A stretch of DNA of 64,000 nucleotides. It comes from an uncultured Acidobacteriota bacterium (GTDB lineage: Bacteria; Acidobacteriota; Vicinamibacteria; Fen-336). Where the stretch lies: contig CADEEV010000020.1 in assembly GCA_902826455.1 (NCBI GenBank), positions 1 through 64,000 on the forward strand, given 5' to 3'. The notes under the pieces were generated by a model. That model had not been told where the DNA came from. It saw nothing but the letters and a program-made list of their open reading frames with translations, and searched no databases. Of the stretch, positions 42,223-50,815 are shown piece by piece. Numbering within the stretch: the first letter of the stretch is position 1; each line of letters starts with the position of its first letter. The position numbers and the translations under genes are program-made.

Positions 42223-43457
42223 TCGAGATCCGGGAGGCGGTCGGCTCGAGCCTCGTCAGCCTGCGCAGCCACGCCTTGCGCTCCGTGCTCTCGATGCTCG
42301 GCATCATCTTCGGCGTGGGCGCCGTGATCGCCATGCTGTCGATCGGCGCCGGCGCCGAGCGCGAGGCCCTCCAGCTCATCGACGCCATGGGCCTGCGCAA
42401 CGTGGTCATCAAGACCCGCGTTTACGAGAGCGACGGCGAGGAGCAGGAGGCGCGCCGCAAGAGCCTCGGGGTCGCCTTCCGCGATGCGGCGGCGATCCGC
42501 GACGCCGTGCCGGGCGTCGAGCGGGTGCTGGCGCTCATCGAGGTGGAGCCGTGGAAGGTGCTGTCGGCGCACGGCCGCGCGAAGCCCCGGGTCCTCGGCG
42601 TCTCGGCCGACTACCCGGAGATCGTCAAGCTCCCGCTGCGCGAAGGGCGCTTCTTCGGCGCCGGGGACGAGGCCACCTACGCACAGGTCTGCGTGCTCGG
42701 GCACCGCGTGCGCCGGGAGCTCTTCGGGTTCGAGCCGGCCCTGGGCCGGCCGGTGAAGGTGAACGACGTCTGGCTGCGCGTGATCGGCGTCCTCGCCGAG
42801 AACGTCGGTCCCCGGGAGATCCAGGGCGTCAGCCTGAACAACAGCGCGAACGAGATCTACCTCCCCGTGACCGTGGCCCAGGCCAAGTTCGGGCGCGCGC
42901 CGATCAAGAGCGAGCTCGACCAGCTGCTCGTCGTGATGGCCGCGGGGACGCCGGTGCAGGAGTCGGCCACGGTGATCGCCGGCCTCCTGGACCGCCTGCA
43001 CGGCGGCGCCACGGACTTCACCCTCACGGTGCCCGAAGCGCTCCTGGAGCAGAGCCGCAAGACCCAGCGGCTCTTCGACGTCGTCATGGGCGCGATCGCG
43101 AGCATCTCGCTGCTGGTCGGGGGCATCGGCATCATGAACATCATGCTGGCCACGGTGCTCGAGCGTACCCGGGAGATCGGAGTGCGCCGTGCCATGGGCG
43201 CGCGTCAGGCCGACATCCGCAACCAGTTCGTCGTGGAGGCGTTCACGATCACGACGGTCGGCGGCCTGCTGGGCATCGCCATGGGCGTCGTGATCGCGAA
43301 GGGCGTCGCGCTCTATGCCGGCTGGACGACGATCGTCACCGTCTTCTCGATCCTGCTCTCGGTGGGCGTGTCGGTCGCGGTCGGGCTGGTCTTCGGCATC
43401 TATCCGGCGCTACGCGCGGCACGCCTCGATCCGATCGAGGCCCTGCGCTACGAATAG
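42219..43457 (+). CDS. MacB-type ABC permease without a neighbouring ATPase
   Basis: 412 aa. TM1 is SVLSMLGIIFGVGAVIAMLSIG, followed by a periplasmic core, then the FtsX unit with LLVGGIGIMNIMLATVLERTREIGVRRAMGAR and the ending PIEALRYE. It is clearly homologous to the permease at 18152-19360 (shared signature and ending). No nucleotide-binding subunit or TolC gene lies in this cluster, so it must use a partner encoded elsewhere or share the one at 19357. Confidence 0.93.
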   Translation: MIEIREAVGSSLVSLRSHALRSVLSMLGIIFGVGAVIAMLSIGAGAEREALQLIDAMGLRNVVIKTRVYESDGEEQEARRKSLGVAFRDAAAIRDAVPGVERVLALIEVEPWKVLSAHGRAKPRVLGVSADYPEIVKLPLREGRFFGAGDEATYAQVCVLGHRVRRELFGFEPALGRPVKVNDVWLRVIGVLAENVGPREIQGVSLNNSANEIYLPVTVAQAKFGRAPIKSELDQLLVVMAAGTPVQESATVIAGLLDRLHGGATDFTLTVPEALLEQSRKTQRLFDVVMGAIASISLLVGGIGIMNIMLATVLERTREIGVRRAMGARQADIRNQFVVEAFTITTVGGLLGIAMGVVIAKGVALYAGWTTIVTVFSILLSVGVSVAVGLVFGIYPALRAARLDPIEALRYE

Positions 43458-43469
43458 GCCGGCGCGCTC

Positions 43470-45092
43470 CTAGTTGCCGGCGTGGGCCGGCGTCCGATCC
43501 GGGATGATCTTCGGATCCACGACCGGCGTCACGGGGATCTCGGCGGCCGGCGCCGGAGCCGCCGCATGGGCCACGTGGGCGTCGAACTTGCCGGGCTGGA
43601 TCGTCTGCGCGAGGCGTTGCGCCGGCCCCTCGAGGAAGGCGAGCACCGGCTTCGGGTAGATGCCGATCCAGAAGCAGAGCACCACCAGCGGCACGAGCGT
43701 CGCGAGCTCGCGCGCGTTCAGGTCCTGGAGGTGCTCGTTCTCGGGGTTCGTCACCTTGCCCCAGAACACGCGCTGATAGAGCCACAGCAGGTACGCTGCG
43801 CCCAGGACGACGCCGGAGACCGCCCAGTAGGCCCAGATCCTGTTGGCCGAGTAGGCCGCCATCAGGATCATGAACTCGCCGATGAAGCCGTTCAGGAGCG
43901 GCAGCCCCATCGAGGCGAGGAAGAAGATCAGCGTGAAGGTCGCGTAGACCGGCATCACGTGGGCGAGGCCGCCGTACTGCGCGATCTCCCGGGTGTGGCG
44001 GCGCTCGTAGATGAGGCCGACCACCAGGAACAGCCCGCCCGTCGAGAGCCCGTGGTTCAGCATCTGCAGGACGCTGCCCTGCAAGCCCAGGGGATTGAGG
44101 GCGAACATGCCCAGCATGCAGAAGCCCAGGTGGCTGACCGAGGAGTAGGCGATCAGCTTCTTCATGTCCTTCTGGACGATGGTGACGAGCGCGGCGTACA
44201 CGATGCCGATGATCGAGAGCGTGACCACCCACGGCACCGCGTCGAGTGTGGCCTGGGGCAGGATCGGCAGGGAGAAGCGCAGGAAGCCGTAGGTGCCCAT
44301 CTTCAGGAGCACGCCGGCCAGGATCACCGAGCCCGCCGTGGGCGCCTCGACGTGGGCGTCGGGCAGCCAGGTGTGGAACGGGAACATCGGCACCTTGATG
44401 GCGAAGCCCAGGAAGAACGCCAGGAACACCCAGAACTGCAGGTCCGCCGGCACGCCCATCGTGTACCACTGCGTCACGTCGAAGGTGCCGCTGCGCTCGA
44501 GGCCCGGCAGCTTCATCGAGTGGAAGTAGAGCGCCAGGATGCCGAGCAGCATCACGACCGAGCCGACCAGGGTGTAGAGGAAGAACTTGATCGCCGCGTA
44601 GAGCCGGTTGGCGCCGCCCCAGATGCCGATCAGGAAGTACATCGGCACCAGCATCACTTCCCAGAACACGTAGAAGAGGAACATGTCGAGGGCGCAGAAG
44701 ACGCCGAGCATTCCCACCTGGAGCAGCAGCAGGAACACGTAGTACTGGCGCACGCGCGTCGTGACGGAGGTCCACGACGACAGGATCGCGATCTCGCCGA
44801 GGAGCGTCGTGAGGAGGATCAGGAGCGCCGAGACGCCGTCGATGCCGAAGTGGTAGCTGATGCCGATGGCCGGGATCCACTCGCCCCTCTCGACGAACTG
44901 GAAGCCCGTGGCGCCGCGGTCGAACCAGAACCAGAGCGGCAGGCTCACGAGGAAGCCCAGGGTCCCGAACAGGTTCGCCGTCCAGCGCACGGCGTTGTCG
45001 TTGTTGCGGAACAGCGGCAACAACAGCACCAGCGCGCCGACGAGCGGCGTGTAGGTGACGATCGAGAGGAGGTGTTCCCGGAGAAGATCCAT
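43470..45092 (-). CDS. nuoM: NADH-quinone oxidoreductase subunit M
   Basis: 540 aa antiporter-like proton-pumping subunit of respiratory complex I with about 14 TM helices. Conserved elements are YVFWEVMLVPMYFLIGIWGG (Glu in TM5), FAIKVPMFPFHTWLPDAHVEAPTAGS with the pumping Lys, and MLNHGLSTGGLFLVVG. A ~45-residue Ala/Pro-rich tail follows the last helix. It follows nuoL by nine bases; nuoN, its usual downstream neighbour, is absent. Confidence 0.94.
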   Translation of the reverse strand: MDLLREHLLSIVTYTPLVGALVLLLPLFRNNDNAVRWTANLFGTLGFLVSLPLWFWFDRGATGFQFVERGEWIPAIGISYHFGIDGVSALLILLTTLLGEIAILSSWTSVTTRVRQYYVFLLLLQVGMLGVFCALDMFLFYVFWEVMLVPMYFLIGIWGGANRLYAAIKFFLYTLVGSVVMLLGILALYFHSMKLPGLERSGTFDVTQWYTMGVPADLQFWVFLAFFLGFAIKVPMFPFHTWLPDAHVEAPTAGSVILAGVLLKMGTYGFLRFSLPILPQATLDAVPWVVTLSIIGIVYAALVTIVQKDMKKLIAYSSVSHLGFCMLGMFALNPLGLQGSVLQMLNHGLSTGGLFLVVGLIYERRHTREIAQYGGLAHVMPVYATFTLIFFLASMGLPLLNGFIGEFMILMAAYSANRIWAYWAVSGVVLGAAYLLWLYQRVFWGKVTNPENEHLQDLNARELATLVPLVVLCFWIGIYPKPVLAFLEGPAQRLAQTIQPGKFDAHVAHAAAPAPAAEIPVTPVVDPKIIPDRTPAHAGN

Positions 45093-45101
45093 GGACGCTC
45101 C

Positions 45102-47258
45102 TTAGTACGGAATCCAGCGACCGAGGCCGATCAAGAGCAGCACGCCGATGATCATGGCCAGGGCGTAGTGCTGCACCAGGCCGTTCTGCACGGCGCGGAA
45201 CACGTAGCTCAGGTTGTCGAGGAAGAAGGCGGGCAGGCGCGTCAGGCCTCCGTCCACGATCCAGCGATCCCACCAGTTCGAGAGGCGCGCCACCACGTCG
45301 CGGGTCAGGTACACGAGACCGTTGACGCCGAAGCCCGGCCGGACCTCGCCGCCGCCCCCGTCGATCACGTGGCGGTCGTTCTGGTAGAGCGCGTTGCCGC
45401 CGCCGAGGACGAGGCCGCGCACGAACACGGCGCCGTACAGCTCGTCCACGTAGTACTTGTTCGTGAGCACGCGGTGAGCCCCCGCGAACGAGGCCTTGAG
45501 GGCTTCGGCGGCCTGCGGCTGCCACTGGTAGTTGCGGGTCGCGACGAAGATGCCGAGTGCGGCGATCGCGACGCTCGCCGCCATCAGCAGGTACTCCGTC
45601 GCATGCGCCGGGGCTGCGGCCGAGAACACCTCGCCGAGCGCATGGTGGGCGGGCTCGAAGACCGGCTCCGTGAAGTGCTCGAACCAGTTGCCGCCGCCCA
45701 GCGCCGCGGGCACGCCCAGGAAGCCGATGAACACCGAGCCGAAGGCCAGCACCATGAGCGGGATCGTCATCGACGCCGGGGACTCGTGGACGTGGTGCTC
45801 GACCTCGTGGCCACCGCGGAAGTGGCCGCCGAACGTCATCCAGTAGAGCCGGAACATGTAGAAAGCGGTCATGGCCGCGGCCACGAAGCCGACGGCCCAG
45901 ACGATCTGCCCGTAGCCGCCGATCTTGAAGGCGGACCACAGGATCTCGTCCTTGGAGAAGAAGCCGGCCAGCGGCGGGATGCCGGCGATCGCGACGCAGC
46001 CGATCAGCATCGTGAAGTGCGTCTTCGGCATCTTCGACCGGAGCCCGCCCATCTTCGTCATGTCCTGCTCGCCCGACATGCCGTGGATCACGGAGCCGGA
46101 GCCGAGGAACAGCAGCGCCTTGAAGAACGCGTGGGTGGCGAGGTGGAAGACACCGGCCGCGAACGCGCCGACGCCGCAGGCCAGGAACATGTAGCCGAGC
46201 TGGCTCACGGTGGAATAGGCCAGCACCTTCTTGATGTCGGTCTGCACCAGGCCGATCGAGGCGGCGAAGATGGCCGTGAAGGCTCCCACGATCGCCACCA
46301 CGAACATCGCGTTGGGGGCGTGGGAGTAGATGGCCGACGAGCGCGCGACCATGTAGACGCCCGCGGTAACCATGGTGGCGGCGTGGATCAGCGCCGAGAC
46401 CGGCGTCGGGCCTTCCATTGCGTCGGGCAGCCACACGTAGAGCGGGAACTGCGCGCTCTTGCCGGTCGCGCCCACGAACAGGCACAGCGCGATGATCGTG
46501 AGCGTGCCGCCCCAGGCCGTCTCCACCGGCAGGTGCTGGGCGGCGGCGGTGACCGCGCGGAAGTCGAGGCTGCCGAACGTCACGAAGATGAGGAACATGC
46601 CGATCAGGAAGCCGGCGTCTCCGATGCGGTTCACGATGAACGCCTTCTTGCCGGCGTCCGCGGCGCTCTGCTTGTGGAACCAGAAGCCGATCAACAGGTA
46701 GGAGCAGAGACCGACGCCTTCCCAGCCCACGAAGAGCACCGCGTAATTCGCGCCGAGAACCAGCGTGAGCATCGCGAACATGAACAGGTTCAGGTACGAC
46801 ATGTAGCGCGCGTAGCCCGGGTCGTGGGACATGTAGCCGGTCGAGTAGACGTGGATCAGGAAACCCACGAACGTCACGACCAGCACCATCACGGACGAGA
46901 GCGGGTCGACCTGGTACGCCCAGTCGATCGAGAACGGCGTCGACCCGGCGGCGCCGTGGAGCAGCGTCTCGGCGCGTCCGCCCGGCAGCCACGTCCACAG
47001 CGTCTCGACGAGGGTGTGGTCGGGGAGCGCGTGGGCCTTGAGGACCGCGGCGACCGCGACCACGAAGGACGCGAGTACGCTGCCGCAGGCCACGAGGCCG
47101 ATGATCGGCGACGGCGCGGTGTGCCCGTGCCCGCCGCCATGCCCATGGCCGTCGCCCTGGGCCGGTGCGTGCCTGGTGAGCACGCGCACGCCCACGATGA
47201 AATTGAAAAGGAAGCCGAGGAGCGGGAAGAGCGGTATGAGGCCGAGGAACGGGCTCAT
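45102..47258 (-). CDS. nuoL: NADH-quinone oxidoreductase subunit L
   Basis: 718 aa, long antiporter-like subunit with the C-terminal lateral helix. Motifs include FVGWEGVGLCSYLLIGFW, SAQFPLYVWLPDAMEGPTPVSALIHAATMV, and LATHAFFKALLFLGSGSVIHG. A His/Gly-rich stretch (GDGHGHGGGHGHTAP, ~36-50) is inserted between the first helices, an unusual feature that may bind metal or be a neutral expansion. nuoK does not precede it. Confidence 0.94.
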   Translation of the reverse strand: MSPFLGLIPLFPLLGFLFNFIVGVRVLTRHAPAQGDGHGHGGGHGHTAPSPIIGLVACGSVLASFVVAVAAVLKAHALPDHTLVETLWTWLPGGRAETLLHGAAGSTPFSIDWAYQVDPLSSVMVLVVTFVGFLIHVYSTGYMSHDPGYARYMSYLNLFMFAMLTLVLGANYAVLFVGWEGVGLCSYLLIGFWFHKQSAADAGKKAFIVNRIGDAGFLIGMFLIFVTFGSLDFRAVTAAAQHLPVETAWGGTLTIIALCLFVGATGKSAQFPLYVWLPDAMEGPTPVSALIHAATMVTAGVYMVARSSAIYSHAPNAMFVVAIVGAFTAIFAASIGLVQTDIKKVLAYSTVSQLGYMFLACGVGAFAAGVFHLATHAFFKALLFLGSGSVIHGMSGEQDMTKMGGLRSKMPKTHFTMLIGCVAIAGIPPLAGFFSKDEILWSAFKIGGYGQIVWAVGFVAAAMTAFYMFRLYWMTFGGHFRGGHEVEHHVHESPASMTIPLMVLAFGSVFIGFLGVPAALGGGNWFEHFTEPVFEPAHHALGEVFSAAAPAHATEYLLMAASVAIAALGIFVATRNYQWQPQAAEALKASFAGAHRVLTNKYYVDELYGAVFVRGLVLGGGNALYQNDRHVIDGGGGEVRPGFGVNGLVYLTRDVVARLSNWWDRWIVDGGLTRLPAFFLDNLSYVFRAVQNGLVQHYALAMIIGVLLLIGLGRWIPY

Positions 47259-47341
47259 GCGCGAAGGGGGCTCCTACTGGAAGAAGTTTTGCCCGGCGAT
47301 CTTAGGGGAGCCTCCGAAACCCGTCAAGCCGGGAACTGGCG

Positions 47342-47815
47342 CTAGCGATGCTCCGTCCGCCCGGCAGCGATGTCCAAGGCGTGGGGCAGGATGGGCAACA
47401 GGGCCGTGAGCCCCTCGACGACGCCCTTGGGGCTGCCCGGCAGGTTCACGACGAGGCACTCGCCGATGAGGCCGGCGCGGCCGCGCGAGAGGATCGCGCG
47501 TGGGGTCTGGGCGAGCCCGCGTGCCCTGAGGAGCTCCGGGATCCCCGGGACCTCGCGATCGAGGACGTCGCCCGTGGCTTCCGGGGTGACGTCGCGCGGG
47601 GACAAGCCGGTGCCGCCGGTCGTGACGATGAGCTGCGACGTTCCGGCGGCATCCCGCAGCCGCGCCGCGATGAGCGGGCGCTCGTCGGCGACGACGAGAG
47701 GGCCGGCCACCTCGAAGCCCCCCGCAGCCAGCAGCCGACAGGCCTCGGGGCCCGAAAGATCGGCGCGCTCGCCGCGCGCGACGCCGTCGCTGACCGTCAA
47801 GACCGTCGCCTTCAC
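47342..47815 (-). CDS. MogA/MoaB family molybdopterin adenylyltransferase
   Basis: 157 aa MoCF-domain protein. Signatures are [19 protein letters not shown] and [15 protein letters not shown], typical of MogA/MoaB enzymes that adenylylate molybdopterin before molybdenum insertion. The start is GTG at 47815 ([15 protein letters not shown]). It stands alone between nuoL and a divergent VWFA-related gene. Confidence 0.9.
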   Translation of the reverse strand: MKATVLTVSDGVARGERADLSGPEACRLLAAGGFEVAGPLVVADERPLIAARLRDAAGTSQLIVTTGGTGLSPRDVTPEATGDVLDREVPGIPELLRARGLAQTPRAILSRGRAGLIGECLVVNLPGSPKGVVEGLTALLPILPHALDIAAGRTEHR

Positions 47816-47846
47816 GGGGCCGATTCTCCCATGATAGGGTGGGTTG

Positions 47847-48698
47847 ATGACGCACCTGCTCGCCGCGCTCCTGCTGCTCCAGGCCGCCAGCCCCGCCCCC
47901 GCCGAGATCCGCACCATCACCGTCTCGATCACGGACGCCGAGGGCCGCGCCCCCGACAGCCTCACGCCGGAGGAGGTGGCGGTCCTCGAGAACGGCGTCG
48001 CCCGCGAGATCTCGAGCGTCGAGCGCGACACGCGTCCGCTCTCGGTGGCGATCCTCATCGACTCCAGCGAAGAGATCCAGTCCGTCTACCGTCTCTACCT
48101 GATCGACGCCGTGAGCAGCCTGATCGCGAAGCTCCCCGACGGGGCTCACTACAGCCTCTGGACGACGGGTGACCGGCCGCGGAAGATCGTCGACATCACC
48201 GACGACAAGGGCGCGGCGGTGAAGGCCCTCCAGCGCGTGGTCCCTGCCGGCGGCAATACCATGCTCGACGCCCTCGTTGAGGCGTCCAAGGAGCTCAAGA
48301 AGCGCGAGGGCGAGCGCACGGCGGTCTTCGTGATCACGGCCCGCACCATCGACTTCAGCAACCGCGATCGCTACCGGGCCGTGGACGAGGCGTCGAAGAA
48401 CGCCGACCTCTTCCTGTTCGTGGCCTTCGAGGAGGGCACCGCGCCCTTCGAGAGCCGCACGGACTACGACTACGTCATCGACAAGCTCGCGAAGCTCTCG
48501 GGGGGCCGGTTCGAGCGGCCCATCTCGGCCCTGGGGGCCAAGACCGCCGTGCTCAAGGTGGGCGCCGACCTGCAGAGCCCCTGGCGCGTCCGCTACGCCA
48601 CCCTGCCCGAGATCAAGGAACGGCGCATCGAGGTCCAGATCTCCCGGCCCGGTCTCAAGGTCCGCGTCGGACCCAACCGGACGACCTCGGGATCCTAG
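47847..48698 (+). CDS. VWFA-related secreted protein (first of a pair)
   Basis: 283 aa with an N-terminal hydrophobic signal ([17 protein letters not shown]), a short beta domain ([25 protein letters not shown]) and a von Willebrand A fold starting at [15 protein letters not shown]. The MIDAS DxSxS motif is incomplete (DSSEE). This organisation is that of the VWFA-related family frequent in Acidobacteriota. Possible roles are adhesion or protein-protein contact in the envelope. Confidence 0.82.
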   Translation: MTHLLAALLLLQAASPAPAEIRTITVSITDAEGRAPDSLTPEEVAVLENGVAREISSVERDTRPLSVAILIDSSEEIQSVYRLYLIDAVSSLIAKLPDGAHYSLWTTGDRPRKIVDITDDKGAAVKALQRVVPAGGNTMLDALVEASKELKKREGERTAVFVITARTIDFSNRDRYRAVDEASKNADLFLFVAFEEGTAPFESRTDYDYVIDKLAKLSGGRFERPISALGAKTAVLKVGADLQSPWRVRYATLPEIKERRIEVQISRPGLKVRVGPNRTTSGS

Positions 48699-48702
48699 GT
48701 TC

Positions 48703-49629
48703 ATGCTGCGCCGCGCGGCTCCTGCCGTCCTCGTCGGTTCGCTCGCGCTGCTCACGAGCGCCCAGACGCCGACCCAGCGCACCCCGACCTTCGAGGTGGG
48801 GATCGAGGTCATCAACCTCAACGTCTCGGTGACCGACGGCCGCGGCCGCTACGTCACCGACCTCGTCGAGAAGGACTTCGCGGTCTACGAGGACGGGGTG
48901 CGCCAGGAGCTCTCGTTGTTCACCCACGAGAACCTGCCGATCTCCCTGGCGTTGCTGATCGACGGGTCGGCGTCCATGGACGAGAAGCTGCCCACGGCCC
49001 AGGCCGCCGCGGCCCGTTTCGTGAAGACGCTGCGCCCCCAGGACCTCGCCCAGATCGTCCTCTTCAACGATCGGGCCCAGGTCCTCCAGGACTACACGGC
49101 GGACCAGACGCTCCTCGATGCCGCCATCCACCGGACCGCCGCCGCCGGCCCCACGGCCCTCCACAACGCCCTCTACGTCACGCTCAAGGACCTGCAGAAG
49201 CAGAAGAAGGCGGGCGAGCTGCGGCGGCGCGCCGTGGTGCTCCTCTCCGACGGCGAGGACACGGCGTCGCTCGTGTCCGACGACCAGGTGCTCGATCTCG
49301 CCCGCAAGACCGAGATCAACATCTACGCGATCAGCCTCCGGCCGAGCCACGCCGCAGATCGCGACCGTCAGGCGTTCAGCCAGGCCGCGCACCTGCTCAC
49401 GGCACTCACCCGTGAGACCGGAGGCCAGGTCCACTTCCCGTCGTCGCTCTCGGAGCTCGATGCCGTCTACGACCGCATCGCCGAGGAGCTGCGCACCCAG
49501 TACAACCTGGGCTACGTCTCGGCCAACACCCGCAAGGACGGCAAGTGGCGCCGCATCGTGGTCCGGACGCCGGCGCGCGAGGACCTGCAGATCCGCCACA
49601 AGCTCGGCTACTTCGCGGCCCCGAGCTAG
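48703..49629 (+). CDS. VWFA-related secreted protein (second of a pair)
   Basis: 308 aa paralogue of the preceding protein, four bases downstream. A signal peptide (LVGSLALLTSAQ) is followed by INLNVSVTDGRGRYVTDLVEKDFAVYEDG and a VWA domain with an intact MIDAS DGSASM (LALLIDGSASMDEKL) and VVLLSDGEDTASLV. The C-terminal part ends ELRTQYNLGYVSANT and KLGYFAAP, blocks common in this family. The intact MIDAS suggests metal-dependent ligand binding. Confidence 0.88.
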   Translation: MLRRAAPAVLVGSLALLTSAQTPTQRTPTFEVGIEVINLNVSVTDGRGRYVTDLVEKDFAVYEDGVRQELSLFTHENLPISLALLIDGSASMDEKLPTAQAAAARFVKTLRPQDLAQIVLFNDRAQVLQDYTADQTLLDAAIHRTAAAGPTALHNALYVTLKDLQKQKKAGELRRRAVVLLSDGEDTASLVSDDQVLDLARKTEINIYAISLRPSHAADRDRQAFSQAAHLLTALTRETGGQVHFPSSLSELDAVYDRIAEELRTQYNLGYVSANTRKDGKWRRIVVRTPAREDLQIRHKLGYFAAPS

Positions 49630-49635
49630 GGCGGC

Positions 49636-50217
49636 TCAGGCCTTCCGGCAGCGATACACGAAGGCCGGGGGCACGTTGCCCCAGACGATCCGCGTCGTCT
49701 CCACCGTCGCGAATCCTTGCCTGAGCATCCTGCGGAAGCGGCGGCCGGGGGGCAGCCACGCCGCCGGGATGTAGGCGAAGGTGGCGAACATCCCGCCGGG
49801 CCGAAGCGCGCCGAGCACCGCAGCGAGCAGGGTCTGCTGCAGCTCGCGGCTGAAGCTCGCCCACGGCAGTCCCGAGAGGATCGAATCGGCGGCGCCGCGA
49901 CCCTCGGCCTTCAGGTGGTCGGCGATGCGCTCGGCCGAATCGTTGACGATGCGGACGCCGGAGATCGTTCCGTCGAGCTCCCGCGCCAGCCGGCCGTCGA
50001 TCTCGAAGGCCAGGGCCACCGTCCCGGGTCGCACGCGCTCCCCGATCAGGCGGGTGAAGACGCCGGTCCCTGCGCCGAGCTCGACCACCGTGTCGGCGGC
50101 CTCGAGGCCCATCTCGGCCGTCATCAGCTCCGCGAGCTCCCGCGAACTGGGAGCGATCGCGCCGGTGCGCCCCGGACGGCGCACGAAGGCGCCCAGGAGA
50201 CGGCTATGCTCGCTCAT
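49636..50217 (-). CDS. SAM-dependent methyltransferase (PmtA/KsgA-like)
   Basis: 193 aa class I methyltransferase. SAM motif I is VVELGAGTGVFTRLIGERV and the motif II acidic end is in LAFEIDGRLAREL. The opening GAFVRRPGRTGAIAPSSRELAELM and SGLPWASF resemble phospholipid N-methyltransferases (PmtA type). Substrate is inferred only from family appearance. It ends convergently with the VWFA pair. Confidence 0.82.
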   Translation of the reverse strand: MSEHSRLLGAFVRRPGRTGAIAPSSRELAELMTAEMGLEAADTVVELGAGTGVFTRLIGERVRPGTVALAFEIDGRLARELDGTISGVRIVNDSAERIADHLKAEGRGAADSILSGLPWASFSRELQQTLLAAVLGALRPGGMFATFAYIPAAWLPPGRRFRRMLRQGFATVETTRIVWGNVPPAFVYRCRKA

Positions 50218-50267
50218 CGCAGCGCGGAATCATGCCACACGCCGCGCGCCTCCCTGGCGATGCCCGG

Positions 50268-50312
50268 AAAAAACGAACCCGCCGGTCCCTCGTGCTGCCG
50301 AGGGCCGGCGGG
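50268..50312 (-). terminator. Rho-independent terminator on the minus strand
   Basis: Read on the minus strand, a near-perfect ~15-bp GC stem (plus-strand 50278-50292 with 50298-50312) is followed by TTCGTTTTTT (A run at plus 50268-50273). It lies 28 bases after the stop of the Tyr/Pro/Arg-rich gene and closes that transcript. Confidence 0.88.
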
Positions 50313-50339
50313 AGCTTGCGGATCCGAACGCTCGAGCTG

Positions 50340-50702
50340 TTACCAGCCGAGTCCGATCGAAACGTGGACGCCCGGACGCACCGGACGATACGCCGGCCGG
50401 TAGTACGGCCGCGGGGCGTAGTAGACCGGCTCCGGCGGGTAGTAGTAGACCGGGGGCGCCGAGTAGTAGTAGCTCACGCCGTACGACGGTCGATTGGACG
50501 AGTAGTAGTACCCGGAGCTCTGGCGATAGGGCGCTCGGTACGAGGGCCGGTAGGCCGGCCGGTACGACGAGCGATACGAGGGTCGGTAGGACTGGTAGGA
50601 GTGGCCGCACGAGCGAGAGTGGCGGTGGCTGTCGGCCGCGGCTGGCAGCGCCAGGGCCGAGAGGCTGAGCAGTACCGCCGGCAAGAGGGTTCGTACCTTC
50701 AT
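50340..50702 (-). CDS. Tyr/Pro/Arg-rich secreted protein with YRPxYR repeats
   Basis: 120 aa. A signal peptide (to about residue 23, LALPAAADS) precedes a low-complexity region of repeated SYRPSYR/AYRPSYR units (~35-62), then YYYS and PPVYYYPPEPVYY stretches, ending VRPGVHVSIGLGW. The composition suggests an extracellular or cell-wall-adhering structural protein; no enzymatic domain is seen. A strong GGAGGTGA ribosome site lies upstream, and a sigma-54-like promoter at 50731-50747. A strong terminator follows. Confidence 0.75.
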   Translation of the reverse strand: MKVRTLLPAVLLSLSALALPAAADSHRHSRSCGHSYQSYRPSYRSSYRPAYRPSYRAPYRQSSGYYYSSNRPSYGVSYYYSAPPVYYYPPEPVYYAPRPYYRPAYRPVRPGVHVSIGLGW

Positions 50703-50730
50703 GTGTGTCACCTCCGTCTGAAGGGTGCTT

Positions 50731-50747
50731 TGCAAGCAGCATTCCAA
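50731..50747 (-). promoter_or_regulatory. Candidate sigma-54 promoter of the Tyr-rich gene
   Basis: On the minus strand the sequence reads TTGGAATGCTGCTTGCA: GG, then exactly ten bases, then GC, with a perfect TTGCA -12 element and TTGG at -24. The -12 GC is about 30 nt from the ATG. A second isolated TTGGCACG (plus 50762-50769) lies just upstream but has the wrong spacing to a GC. Confidence 0.55.
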
Positions 50748-50815
50748 GAGACTTGCTGTTGCGTGCCAACGGTTTACGGAGGAGCCGGCCCCAGGGGTCT
50801 GTCGTCCGGCGAGGA

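Noticed and set aside
43336-47345. Very long open frames antisense to and overlapping nuoL/nuoM (over 1200 codons)
   Set aside because: They mirror the codon bias of the real genes, are Arg/His/Gln-rich without recognisable domains, and the nuoL/nuoM frames carry clear homology. High GC makes such shadows common.
50762-50769. TTGGCACG as the main sigma-54 promoter of the Tyr-rich gene
   Set aside because: The -24 match is perfect but the nearest GC is one base too close; the element at 50731-50747 has exact spacing.
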